Assembly (NCBI RefSeq): GCF_004377485.1
Contig: NZ_SNTY01000006.1
Location: 32,244-96,243 of the forward strand
DNA: 64,000 nucleotides
Origin: Alkanindiges illinoisensis
GTDB taxonomy: Bacteria; Pseudomonadota; Gammaproteobacteria; Pseudomonadales; Moraxellaceae
Direction: 5' to 3'
The notes below the pieces were generated by a model. That model saw only the letters and a program-made list of their open reading frames with translations. It ran no database searches and was not told the origin of the DNA. Below are positions 8,795 through 17,162 of this stretch, piece by piece. The position numbers were made by a program, and so were the translations under genes. Every line of letters starts with the position of its first letter. Within the stretch, counting starts at the first letter, position 1.

Positions 8795-9613
8795 TTAATC
8801 TTGCGCATCAGTTGGCTTGGGATCATCCTGCTGACGTAGCATGTGCAGGCCAATTTCAATTTGCTGCTGGATGTAATCGCGCAATGCCATTTTTTCTTCA
8901 TCAGAGGCATTGATGTCTTTATGCCAGGTGGTCAGGCGTGGCATAAACTGGTAAGCCAGTGCCTTGGGCTTGGGTAAAAAGGGAATGTGCTTGTAACCGG
9001 TTACAAGGGGAAAGAAAAACTCGCCATGACGCAAGAACCGTGCAGAAAAACCACTTTTTTGCGCTAGTTTACCCAGCCATGACTGTTTAAAGTCATTGCC
9101 ATCATAGACAATATCCAGCGTTTCCTCGCCACCCAGTGCCGCAAATGGAATAATGTCATAGCCATGCTGGATGGCCAGTTCAATAAAGCCCAGACGCTGC
9201 TTCCAGAATAACTGATAGGCCTCGCCCTTGTGCTTGAGCACTTCACGCGAACCACCCGGATAAATCAGGATATGCTGCCGCGCCTGCATGAGCCTGTCCA
9301 CTGCCTGCCGTGTGCCATCAAAGGCGCCAAACTGTTGCAGCGCACCGCGCCATAGCGGAAAATAAAAATGAAAATGATCCGCCAGGCCGCGCAACCAGAT
9401 TTTCTTATACTGATAAATGCCCAGCACAAAAGCAGGCGAATCAAAGCCATAAATGGTGTGATTGCCGACATACAATGCCGGGCGTTTGGCATCCAGATGC
9501 TCCAAACCATAAAAGCGCGGCTTAAACCAGCGTTTGCTCAGCCACCAGACCGGCTGTACCAGCGGAGCGGGTAGCGGTTGAAAATCAGCAACAAGGCTTG
9601 AGGATGTGTTCAT
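8795..9613 (-). CDS. lysophospholipid/diacylglycerol acyltransferase family protein
   Basis: A 272-residue PlsC-fold acyltransferase. The acyl-transfer motif appears as NHTIYGFDSP and is followed by LADHFHFYFPLWRGALQQFGAF, the second block ILIYPGGSREVLKHKGEAY and IIPFAALGGEE. These are the marks of the DAGAT-like branch (esterase-coupled or wax/triacylglycerol type), so the acceptor may be a diacylglycerol or lysolipid; this is not decided by sequence. No classical signal peptide is seen; peripheral membrane attachment is likely. I chose the ATG at 9613 over an in-frame TTG at 9646. Confidence 0.82.
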   Translation of the reverse strand: MNTSSSLVADFQPLPAPLVQPVWWLSKRWFKPRFYGLEHLDAKRPALYVGNHTIYGFDSPAFVLGIYQYKKIWLRGLADHFHFYFPLWRGALQQFGAFDGTRQAVDRLMQARQHILIYPGGSREVLKHKGEAYQLFWKQRLGFIELAIQHGYDIIPFAALGGEETLDIVYDGNDFKQSWLGKLAQKSGFSARFLRHGEFFFPLVTGYKHIPFLPKPKALAYQFMPRLTTWHKDINASDEEKMALRDYIQQQIEIGLHMLRQQDDPKPTDAQD

Positions 9614-9810
9614 GGCAAGCCGTCTTGAAGTTATTAAGCAAAGCAAAGTGGGTTAATCAGAGCTTTGGTTGTAGCTTGAACTGTAGTGAATCACAAGACA
9701 GATTTGTAGCGTAAATTTATGGGTTAATGTAGAACACAGTCCTGACGATCACGAAGATAATAAAGATATTTAATGAAGCTGTAAAAACTGAAGTAAAATG
9801 GCAGGTAATA

Positions 9811-9836
9811 AAAAACCCCGGTTTCCCGGGGTTTTT
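9811..9836 (-). terminator. terminator of rplM-rpsI
   Basis: AAAAACCCCGG pairs perfectly with CCGGGGTTTTT around a four-base loop. It stands 28 bases past the rpsI stop and has U-runs in both directions. Confidence 0.9.
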
Positions 9837-9864
9837 GCACAACTCGCCCCACAGGGCAAACGTA

Positions 9865-10251
9865 TTAACGTTTGGAGAATTGTGGACGCTTGCGCGCTTT
9901 GCGCAGACCGAGCTTTTTACGCTCAACTTCACGCGCATCACGGGTAACAAAACCAGCCTGACGCAGTGCAGATTTCAGGGTTTCGTCAGTTGCAATCAGC
10001 GCACGGGTAATACCGTGACGAATTGCACCAGCCTGACCACCGATACCACCACCTTTAACAGTGACGAAAATATCGTATTTGCCAACAGCGTCGATCAGCT
10101 CTAATGGCTGACGAACGACCATACGGGCAGTTTCGCGGCCAAAATAGGTGTCTAGATCACGGTTGTTGATAGTGATTTTACCTGAACCTGAGGACAGGAA
10201 CACACGAGCGGTTGCGGTCTTACGGCGACCAGTACCATAATTAGTTGCCAT
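9865..10251 (-). CDS. rpsI: 30S ribosomal protein S9
   Basis: The 128-residue protein has the S9 start ([16 protein letters not shown]), the PLELI and [17 protein letters not shown] blocks and the basic C-terminus ending RPQFSKR, whose last residues reach the ribosomal P site. It follows rplM by 12 bases, as in almost all bacteria. Confidence 0.98.
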   Translation of the reverse strand: MATNYGTGRRKTATARVFLSSGSGKITINNRDLDTYFGRETARMVVRQPLELIDAVGKYDIFVTVKGGGIGGQAGAIRHGITRALIATDETLKSALRQAGFVTRDAREVERKKLGLRKARKRPQFSKR

Positions 10252-10263
10252 GTCGTTTCTTCC

Positions 10264-10692
10264 TTAGATGTCCAAAACCTGTGGCTGTTGAGCAGTATGT
10301 GGATGCTCACTGCCAGCGTATACTTTCATTTTCTTGATCATGGCATAGCCCAGAGGACCTTTTGGCAGCATGCCTTTAACAGCACGTTGCAACACTTCTT
10401 CTGGCTTATGGCTGATCAGCTTTTCAAAGTTGGTTTCTTTCAAACCACCTGGGAATTCGCTATGACGATAGTACATTTTGTTCTGTGACTTAGTACCAGT
10501 TACTTGTACACGCTCAGCATTGATGACAACAATGTAGTCGCCAGTATCAACGTGAGGGGTGAAAGATGTCTTGTGCTTGCCACGTAGGCGACGAGCGATT
10601 TCAGTCGCGAGACGACCGAGAGTTTTGCCTGATGCGTCAACAACATACCAGTCGTGTTGCACTTCAGCAGGCTTGGCGCTGAGAGTTTTCAT
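10264..10692 (-). CDS. rplM: 50S ribosomal protein L13
   Basis: The 142-residue protein is full length and shows L13 signatures: [37 protein letters not shown] and [11 protein letters not shown]. It is the first gene of the rplM-rpsI operon; a good promoter lies about 60 bases upstream. Confidence 0.98.
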   Translation of the reverse strand: MKTLSAKPAEVQHDWYVVDASGKTLGRLATEIARRLRGKHKTSFTPHVDTGDYIVVINAERVQVTGTKSQNKMYYRHSEFPGGLKETNFEKLISHKPEEVLQRAVKGMLPKGPLGYAMIKKMKVYAGSEHPHTAQQPQVLDI

Positions 10693-10753
10693 TGACCACT
10701 ACCTATTATCGTTGGTTTGAACCTTAAAGCAGTCCAAACAAAATGGAGCGCGA

Positions 10754-10782
10754 ATTTTAGTGAAAATTGAGCAAAATAACAA
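10754..10782 (-). promoter_or_regulatory. sigma-70 promoter of rplM-rpsI
   Basis: On the minus strand TTGTTA (10777-10782) and TAAAAT (10754-10759) are separated by exactly 17 bases, placing transcription start about 50-60 bases before rplM. The rest of the 376-bp gap (10693-11068) between rplM and divergent pdxA holds no gene or repeat that I can support. Confidence 0.65.
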
Positions 10783-11068
10783 CCTTTACCCAGATAAAAA
10801 GCAAAAGTTTTAGTTAGGATTTAAAAATTGATTAAACGGCCAGGTATAGGTAAATAGGCGGTCAGCAATACGGTTGCAACAATTTGCTTACTATCTGGTT
10901 TAGGCACTAGTCCACTCAAGCAGCAGAACGGAAGAAATTAACTGAAAACCAATAAATTTTTGGCTTTAGATATGTAAGCTCAACAACCCGCAAAGTTTTA
11001 TGCCTGTTTTCTCTCTCTTAGGTTTATATAATGATGGCAAACCGCAATGAAAAAGGCGTAATCCTCAA

Positions 11069-12079
11069 TTGAATTCTCTGCCATTAAAGCCGCTTTATAT
11101 TACCTCGGGTGAACCTGCAGGCATTGGGCCGGACATTTGTCTGGATCTGGCCGGATTTAACACACCGCGTCCACTGGTGGTGCTGGCCAATAAGTCCTTG
11201 TTGCAGCAACGGGCAGCCGAACTGGGCAAAACAGTGACCTTGCTGGATTATCAGGGGCAGTCCGAACCTGCATCAGGCAGTGCGCTATATGTCAAAGACT
11301 TGCCACTGGCCCAGCCCGTGATAAATGGCCAGCTTAACACTGCTAATGCAGCCTACGTGCTGGCGCAGCTTACCGAAGCTGCCCGTGCCTGCATGCGTGG
11401 TGATGCAGCCGGGGTGGTCACGGCTCCTGTGCAAAAGTCAGTGATTAATGAAGCAGGCTCTCTTGAGGGGCGTGCCTTTAGCGGTCATACCGAGTTCTTT
11501 CAAGAATATGCAGGCGTGCCGCGGGTGGTCATGATGCTGGCTACCCATCAGCTTCGGGTGGCGTTGGTGACCACACATTTGCCATTAAAAGATGTGGCAG
11601 CGGCGATTACCCAGGAGCGCCTGAGACAAATTCTGAACATTTTAATTCATGATCTGAAAACCAAGTTTGCCATTAGCCATCCAAAAATTCTGGTGTGTGG
11701 CCTCAACCCGCATGCAGGCGAGGGCGGTTATCTGGGCCGTGAAGAAATTGACGTGATTGAACCCGTTCTGGCCAGTTATCGTGCCCAAGGCGTTGATGTG
11801 GGCCATGCACTTCCAGCCGATACCCTGTTTACGCCCAAGTATTTAAAGGATGCTGATGCCGTGCTGGCCATGTATCATGATCAGGGTTTGCCAGTGCTAA
11901 AATCGCAAGGTTTTGGTGAAGCTGTTAATATTACGCTGGGTTTGCCATTTATCCGCACCTCGGTGGATCATGGCACGGCACTGGATTTGGCGGGCAGCGG
12001 CAAGGCCAGTAGCAGTAGCTTATTCGTTGCGACCGAACTGGCATTGCAGTTGGCAGACCGTTATGAGGCAGCACTTTGA
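11069..12079 (+). CDS. pdxA: 4-hydroxythreonine-4-phosphate dehydrogenase
   Basis: PdxA oxidises 4-phosphohydroxy-L-threonine in pyridoxal phosphate synthesis. The 336-residue protein has the family start PLYITSGEPAGIGPDICL, the metal-ligand histidines in SGHTEFF, GLNPHAGEGG and AMYHDQGLPVLK, and TSVDHGTALDLAG near the end. The start must be a TTG at 11069: the frame is closed by a TGA at 11048, no in-frame ATG precedes the conserved core, and AAAAGGCG lies ten bases upstream. It leads the pdxA-rsmA cluster. surA and lptD, which precede pdxA in E. coli, are not here. Confidence 0.95.
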   Translation: MNSLPLKPLYITSGEPAGIGPDICLDLAGFNTPRPLVVLANKSLLQQRAAELGKTVTLLDYQGQSEPASGSALYVKDLPLAQPVINGQLNTANAAYVLAQLTEAARACMRGDAAGVVTAPVQKSVINEAGSLEGRAFSGHTEFFQEYAGVPRVVMMLATHQLRVALVTTHLPLKDVAAAITQERLRQILNILIHDLKTKFAISHPKILVCGLNPHAGEGGYLGREEIDVIEPVLASYRAQGVDVGHALPADTLFTPKYLKDADAVLAMYHDQGLPVLKSQGFGEAVNITLGLPFIRTSVDHGTALDLAGSGKASSSSLFVATELALQLADRYEAAL

Positions 12080-12135
12080 GTGCTGTTTCGTTGAATTACG
12101 CATTGTTATATTTATAGGGTTAAAAAGGTTTTGTC

Positions 12136-12960
12136 ATGAGTTATCAATTTAGCGCGCCCAATCCCAAAGATGAAGGACACCGGACGCGCAAGCGGTTTGG
12201 ACAAAACTTTTTGCATGACAACCGCGTGATTGAAAAAATTGTGCATGCCGTTGCGCCACGCCCGGGTGATTTTATGGTGGAAATTGGCCCCGGCCTTGGC
12301 GCGCTCACAGCACCCTTGCTGGTGGCTAGTGAAGCCTTAACTGTTGTTGAGCTGGACCGTGATCTGGCTGCGGGTTTACCGGGACGGATAACCCAGCCGG
12401 AAAAGCTCACCATTGTGGAAGGCGATGCCTTACGCTTTGATTTTCTAACGCTGGTGCAAGACAACAAGCCGTTGCGTATTGTGGGTAATCTGCCGTATAA
12501 CATTTCCACGCCATTGCTGTTTCACCTGTTGCAATATGGCAGTCAGGTGCAGGACATGCATTTTATGCTGCAAAAGGAAGTGGTTGACCGGATTGTGGCC
12601 GAACCCAACAGCAAGGATTATGGTCGTCTGTCTGTCATGATTCAGTATTATTGTAAGCCTGAGTTTTTGTTTGAAGTGCCACCGGGCGCCTTTAATCCGC
12701 CGCCAAAAGTCACCAGTGCCGTGTTTCGGTTAACGCCTTACTCGCAAAAACCACTGAGTGCGCAGGATGAAAAACAGTTTGCCAGTCTGGTGTCGCATGT
12801 ATTTACCCAACGCCGTAAAACATTGCGTAATACGCTCAAGGGCAAGCTGGATGAGGAAGGTTTTGCGCGTGCACAGGTAGACCCCATGGCACGCCCGGAA
12901 AATCTGAGTCTGGCGCAATTTGTGGCGCTGGCAGATGCGTGCACTGCTTATACAGGATAG
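12136..12960 (+). CDS. rsmA: 16S rRNA adenine(1518/1519)-N6 dimethyltransferase
   Basis: RsmA (KsgA) dimethylates two adenines in the 3' helix of 16S rRNA during late 30S assembly. The 274-residue protein shows RKRFGQNFLHD, the SAM-binding VEIGPGLGALT, the catalytic NLPYNISTPLLF and FNPPPKVTSAVFRL. An AAGG lies upstream of the ATG at 12136. It follows pdxA by 56 bases. The next gene starts within about 10 bases of its stop, suggesting coupling. Confidence 0.97.
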   Translation: MSYQFSAPNPKDEGHRTRKRFGQNFLHDNRVIEKIVHAVAPRPGDFMVEIGPGLGALTAPLLVASEALTVVELDRDLAAGLPGRITQPEKLTIVEGDALRFDFLTLVQDNKPLRIVGNLPYNISTPLLFHLLQYGSQVQDMHFMLQKEVVDRIVAEPNSKDYGRLSVMIQYYCKPEFLFEVPPGAFNPPPKVTSAVFRLTPYSQKPLSAQDEKQFASLVSHVFTQRRKTLRNTLKGKLDEEGFARAQVDPMARPENLSLAQFVALADACTAYTG

Positions 12961-12968
12961 CAACAACC

Positions 12969-14126
12969 GTGCTAGCACCCAGCAAAACAGCCATTATTTT
13001 AGTTGAGGGTGAAGCTACGCACTCATCTTCACAACAGTCGCTAACACCTGCACAGCAACAGTTTAATGCGTTGAGTGAAAAGATAGCGCAGCAAAAACAG
13101 CAAGTTGAAGAATGGCAGGCGCTGGTGGTTTTAGTGCAACAACGAATTCATGGAAAACTGATGCCACTGTATGATCAGTTGGCGCGTCAGCAAGGCCAGT
13201 TAATTGAGCAGCTACATCAGGCTAGCCTGCAATATCCGCTGACAGCCTGGGAAAGTGTCCAACTGCACCGGGTGATTATTGAATTATGCGAGCAGGTATT
13301 AAGGCACAAATTGCCGGATGAAGATCCGCTCATTGCCCAGATTTATCAGCTGTATCTGGCTGAACAAGCCCAAACAAGTACCTTTGCGCCAGTAGCCAGT
13401 GAACTGCCGCAACAGCAGCATCTACAGCCGCTAGACCATAGGTTTGAACCTGATTGTGGCGTTGCCTTATTCGATGCAGATGACTTAACAACTGACTTGG
13501 CAACTGACCTGGTAACCAGTTTTGAAATCATGGCACAGCAGCAGGAAGCTGAGCGTGATTATCAAAAGCAGCAACGAAAAATGGCACGGCTTGCACTCAA
13601 ACAACAGGCTAAGGAACATGCTAAGGAAGAACGGGACACAGCACAGCAGCAGGCAAATGCGCCGGCGCAAAAATCATTAAGACAGCTTTATCAGCGACTG
13701 GCTGCAATGTTGCATCCTGACCGTGAGCAAGATGAGCAGCAGAAAATTACCAAAACTGATCTGATGCAGCAAGCAACTGAAGCCTACCAGTCACAGGATT
13801 TATTGGGATTAGTTCAGTTACAAAATGCAGTGAGCTTTAATACGAATTCTAATTTTGCCCAACTGGCCGATGAGCAGTTGCATTTATATCACCTGAATTT
13901 GCACCGCTATAGCCAAACACTGGATGAAAACATTACTGGGCATAAGGCTAGGCTGGCCAGCTTATGTGCTATTGAGCGGGTTGAAATGGTTACAGCAAAG
14001 AGTGTGATCAAAAAACTGAAAGAACAGGCTTCTCTCCTGACGCAGTACAATGCCATGCTTTCACAGCAGTTAAAGAACCTCAAAGATGCAAAGGCAATCA
14101 AGGCTTTCTTAAGGCAGTATTCTTGA
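12969..14126 (+). CDS. J-domain-like coiled-coil protein
   Basis: The 385-residue product is rich in Gln/Glu and mostly predicted helical. Two helical stretches (about 25-90 and 185-230) look like coiled coils, the second strongly charged. After them a short J-like module follows: LYQRLAAMLHPDREQ with the HPD triad at 249-251, then KTDLMQQATEAYQSQDLLGLVQLQ, the helix that follows HPD in DnaJ proteins. It is probably a DnaK co-chaperone or a degenerate relative; its client is unknown. I prefer the GTG at 12969 (AGGATAG upstream); an in-frame GTG at 12939 would overlap rsmA. It occupies the place of apaG in the E. coli order rsmA-apaG-apaH. Confidence 0.75.
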   Translation: MLAPSKTAIILVEGEATHSSSQQSLTPAQQQFNALSEKIAQQKQQVEEWQALVVLVQQRIHGKLMPLYDQLARQQGQLIEQLHQASLQYPLTAWESVQLHRVIIELCEQVLRHKLPDEDPLIAQIYQLYLAEQAQTSTFAPVASELPQQQHLQPLDHRFEPDCGVALFDADDLTTDLATDLVTSFEIMAQQQEAERDYQKQQRKMARLALKQQAKEHAKEERDTAQQQANAPAQKSLRQLYQRLAAMLHPDREQDEQQKITKTDLMQQATEAYQSQDLLGLVQLQNAVSFNTNSNFAQLADEQLHLYHLNLHRYSQTLDENITGHKARLASLCAIERVEMVTAKSVIKKLKEQASLLTQYNAMLSQQLKNLKDAKAIKAFLRQYS

Positions 14127-14178
14127 GCGCCAAGCGTGAATCAATACAGCACATGATGGGTAAAACAGGAACAAAAGA

Positions 14179-15018
14179 ATGACTTACCGCTATCAGTATA
14201 TTATTGGCGATTTGCAGGGATGTTTTGCCGCACTACAGGCTTTAAAGGATGCGTTGGCCTTTGATGAACAACAGGATTGCCTGTATTTTGCAGGCGATCT
14301 GGTAGCACGTGGTGAGGATTCACTAAATACTTTACGCGAAGTCAAGCGGCTGGCTGATTTGGGCGCTGCCAGAACGGTGCTGGGCAACCATGATTTAAAT
14401 TTGCTGGCCGTCTGGCGTGGCTTCCAGAAAATTAAGGACAAAGACCGTACCCAGCCGATTTTTGACGCCTTAGACTGTGATGTATTGTTAAACTGGTTGC
14501 GTAAGCAGCCGCTACTGTTACAACCAACTGCTGGATCAGTGGTGGTACATGCCGGAATACCACCAGTCTGGACCTTGCAGCAGGCCAGACAGTATGCACG
14601 CGAAGTTGAAAAAGTGATTAGCGGTGAACTGGATGATCTGGATGCTTTTTTGTCGCACATGTATGGCAGTCAGCCAGACGTTTGGCAGGAGCATTTATCC
14701 GGCTATGAGCGTTGGCGCGTAATTACCAACTATTTTACCCGCATGCGCTTATGTGATGAAAATGGCAGGCTGGAGTTTGACTTCAAGGATGACTTAAGTG
14801 CGCCAATGCCGGAAGGATTTAAGCCATGGTTTGAATGGCCAGACCAGCTAGAAAATCAGACACAATTATTTTTTGGGCATTGGGCTGCTTTGCAGGGCAA
14901 ATCAATTAGCTCGCATATCCATGCGCTGGATGGGGGATGCGTATGGGGCGGACAACTCATTGCCTATCGGCTGGAAGACAAACAATTTTTTACCTCAGCC
15001 ACAGGCTGCGGGTTATAA
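14179..15018 (+). CDS. apaH: symmetrical diadenosine tetraphosphatase
   Basis: ApaH hydrolyses Ap4A to two ADP and can decap NpnN-RNA. The 279-residue protein carries the metallophosphatase motifs in order: YIIGDLQGC, FAGDLVARGEDSL, VLGNHDLNLLAV and later FGHWAALQG with HALDGGCVWGG at the end, all typical of ApaH. Length matches the E. coli enzyme (280). It is about 50 bases after the J-like gene. Its last 55 bases overlap the end of a convergent gene. Confidence 0.95.
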   Translation: MTYRYQYIIGDLQGCFAALQALKDALAFDEQQDCLYFAGDLVARGEDSLNTLREVKRLADLGAARTVLGNHDLNLLAVWRGFQKIKDKDRTQPIFDALDCDVLLNWLRKQPLLLQPTAGSVVVHAGIPPVWTLQQARQYAREVEKVISGELDDLDAFLSHMYGSQPDVWQEHLSGYERWRVITNYFTRMRLCDENGRLEFDFKDDLSAPMPEGFKPWFEWPDQLENQTQLFFGHWAALQGKSISSHIHALDGGCVWGGQLIAYRLEDKQFFTSATGCGL

Positions 15019-15521
15019 ATACAAAGCTTGCTAAGTGTCCAGTTGTTCCATGATTCCCGTTGCCATTCAAGCCACAGGGTATTTTCTGGTGTATTGCCTA
15101 CTGTCAACCGAAAACGCGATGGAAAACGCGAATAAGCGCGCTTGATGCTGTCAGGCGGTGCACTATTAAAATGAAACAGCAGTAGCTGATGTAAGTTTTG
15201 CTGAACCGCCACTTTTGGCCAGACCTGTTTAAGGTATTTGGCACCCGGCCCTTGCCATTGCTGCGCGTCAAGGCTTTGGGGCGTCATCAAGTCTGCCTGA
15301 TAGGGCTGTAGTAAATGTTGTGGAATTGCCTGTTCAGCTAAGGCAAGGTTATTCTGGCTCAGCTGATGAACCATGCTACGGCTATACCAGTAAGGTGAAA
15401 GGCAATAAAATACCAGCCAGATCAGCGCACTGCTAATGAAAAAAATCAGGAGCAGGCCATACGGTAAATTGGTTTTCTTGAGTACTAGGGATTTGCTTTT
15501 ATGCAGGGCTACTGTAGCCAT
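14964..15521 (-). CDS. membrane-anchored protein, possibly DUF2939-like
   Basis: The 185-residue product begins with a short basic segment and one transmembrane helix (GLLLIFFISSALIWLVFY). Just after it comes SPYWYSRSMVHQLSQNNLALAEQAI, which resembles the opening of DUF2939 proteins, and near the end a beta-rich segment ENTLWLEWQRESWNNWTLSKL resembles their C-terminal part. The match is by eye and uncertain. The gene converges on apaH and the two overlap by 55 bases. Confidence 0.6.
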   Translation of the reverse strand: MATVALHKSKSLVLKKTNLPYGLLLIFFISSALIWLVFYCLSPYWYSRSMVHQLSQNNLALAEQAIPQHLLQPYQADLMTPQSLDAQQWQGPGAKYLKQVWPKVAVQQNLHQLLLFHFNSAPPDSIKRAYSRFPSRFRLTVGNTPENTLWLEWQRESWNNWTLSKLCIYNPQPVAEVKNCLSSSR

Positions 15522-15613
15522 GATGACCCATAGGCGAAGTCTATCGTGACTACAGTGTAGAGTATTTTAGGATTCTGTTAAGTGCTTGCTACAAAAGCTG
15601 AACAAGACAGAAA

Positions 15614-16063
15614 TTATTCCTTACGTAACCAGGTTTGGCTACGGCCTAATACTGATACACCTACATAGCCACGCAATCTAAACTTCCGGCCATCAGCACT
15701 TAATTTGGCCTTGCCGCTATAAATATGTCCATTGCGTGGATCAAGCACTTTGCCATCAATAAAATTGTTGGGATTTTTAGGATCTTCTTTAAATCCCTTT
15801 AAAATCTGAAGGCCAATGATGGGTTTGTTGGTATAAGGGGCTGGGCATTTAGTACAGTCCACCAGAGGTTTTTCACCCGGTGCTGGAAAATCTTCAATCA
15901 GTGTGCCGATATAACTGCCGTCAGGTTGTTTGGCCATCTGGATATGCGCACGGACGACGCCGCTTTTATCGTCAATCGTACGCCATACGCCATTAAGATC
16001 AGCTGCATTGGCAACAGAGGCCAGACTTAAGCTGCCAAGAATCATCATCCATGCTTTCATCAA
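15614..16063 (-). CDS. DUF2147 periplasmic protein, copy 1
   Basis: A 149-residue exported protein with a clear signal peptide (cleavage likely after SVANA) and a DUF2147 body: LNGVWRTIDDKSGVVRAHIQ, YIGTLIEDF, a CTKC pair followed by PAPYTNKPIIGL, and the end RGYVGVSVLGRSQTWLRKE. Function of the family is unknown; it is a small beta-barrel-like periplasmic domain. This copy is the most divergent of the three, with FPAPGEKPLVD where the others have IIPRPxYTPKE. It is set apart from the other two by a 532-bp gap containing a mobile repeat. Confidence 0.88.
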   Translation of the reverse strand: MMKAWMMILGSLSLASVANAADLNGVWRTIDDKSGVVRAHIQMAKQPDGSYIGTLIEDFPAPGEKPLVDCTKCPAPYTNKPIIGLQILKGFKEDPKNPNNFIDGKVLDPRNGHIYSGKAKLSADGRKFRLRGYVGVSVLGRSQTWLRKE

Positions 16064-16595
16064 TTATACTTCCTAAAAAGAGGTTAAACAGGGGGCTATT
16101 AAACCAGTAAAAGTAATTAATATCCAAAACTGTTGAGTACACAATTTATATCCTAACTGTGGAATAAATGCGAATATATATTGTTAAAACTAAATTTATT
16201 TTAATATTGAGGTTATAGAACTTTATATAAGCGGCATTATTAAGTACTACGCGTATTAATAGGAAATTTGTTTAGCCCGAATAAAATCAATTGTGGCGCT
16301 ATAAATTAAAAAGCTATTGTTGAATTAATTTGAGCGTGAACTGACCAAAAACAATGGTATGAATAGATCTCTTGCATAAGTCTGGTTTCGACAAGCTCAA
16401 CCAACGCTGCCTGAGCCTGTCGAAGGCGAGTTGGTACAACTTATGAAAGAAGTCTAATAATAATTGCTAATGTATTAGCAGGTTATGGAATGTTAAAACA
16501 GGGTAGCAAAACGACTGGAAGCATGCAGAAAAAGGCTCGCATGCTTTTAGTGTGTTTAAATTTTTTAAAATAATGAATCAGGGAGTATTGCCTAA
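16064..16595. other. 532-bp AT-rich gap between DUF2147 copies 1 and 2
   Basis: The gap holds the upstream region of copy 1, the 89-bp mobile repeat at 16366-16454 and otherwise AT-rich sequence. I find no ORF or RNA gene in it. Confidence 0.6.
16366..16454 (-). repeat. 89-bp MITE-like repeat, copy 1
   Basis: This copy is the exact reverse complement of 19419-19507 (89 of 89 bases by eye). Its ends GATCTCTTGCATAAGT and, read inward from the other side, GACTTCTTTCATAAGT form imperfect terminal inverted repeats. The interior holds a second inverted repeat, TTCGACAAGCTCA against TGAGCCTGTCGAA. The base pair TA flanks both sides, as expected for a TA target duplication. Confidence 0.85.
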
Positions 16596-17042
16596 TTAAT
16601 GCTCGCGAATCCAGGTCTGACTGCGACCCAAGGCAGAGATACCCACATAACCACGCATGGTCAGCTGGCGGTTATCTGCATTCACTTTGGCTTTGCCTTT
16701 ATAAATCTTGCCAGATAACGGGTCAAGTACCTGAGCGCCAGTGTACTGGTTAGGACGATTTGGATCAGCTTTTAGACCCCATAATACCGTTAGACCCAGA
16801 ATTGGTTTGTCGGTATAGGGTGCTGGACAGTGCTGGCATAATTCCTTGGGCGTGTAATTGGGACGCGGAATAATCTTGATAATGGTGCCGGTATAAGAAC
16901 CATCAGGTTGTTTTTTGATTTCAACCAGTGCCTTGGAAAAGCCTGTGCGGTCATCAATAGTACGCCAGATCCCGGTCACATCTGCCGCGTGGCTCATGGC
17001 GCAACTCATCAGACAGACCAACCCCAGTGTCCAGTTTTTCAT
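16596..17042 (-). CDS. DUF2147 periplasmic protein, copy 2
   Basis: A 148-residue exported protein with a signal peptide (MSCAMSHA) and mature DUF2147 domain: VTGIWRTIDDRTGFSKALVEIKKQPDGSY, IIPRPNYTPKELCQHCPAPYTDKPILGL and a C-terminal MRGYVGISALGRSQTWIREH. It is much closer to copy 3 than to copy 1, so copies 2 and 3 look like a recent tandem duplication. The CxxC pair suggests a disulfide or metal site. A terminator separates it from copy 3, so each has its own promoter. Confidence 0.9.
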   Translation of the reverse strand: MKNWTLGLVCLMSCAMSHAADVTGIWRTIDDRTGFSKALVEIKKQPDGSYTGTIIKIIPRPNYTPKELCQHCPAPYTDKPILGLTVLWGLKADPNRPNQYTGAQVLDPLSGKIYKGKAKVNADNRQLTMRGYVGISALGRSQTWIREH

Positions 17043-17086
17043 TGCAGAATCCTTATTAGAGTAATCATTCTAATAGTAGCTGAAAC

Positions 17087-17125
17087 AAAAAAAAGGGCAT
17101 AATCATTTTTTTAATAATTATGCCC
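17087..17125 (-). terminator. terminator of DUF2147 copy 3
   Basis: On the minus strand GGGCATAAT pairs with ATTATGCCC around a 13-base A/T-rich loop and is followed by eight T residues. It lies 38 bases past the stop of copy 3. Confidence 0.85.
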
Positions 17126-17162
17126 TGTTGCAATGAAGAAAAGTATTTAGCAGCGGTTAGGT

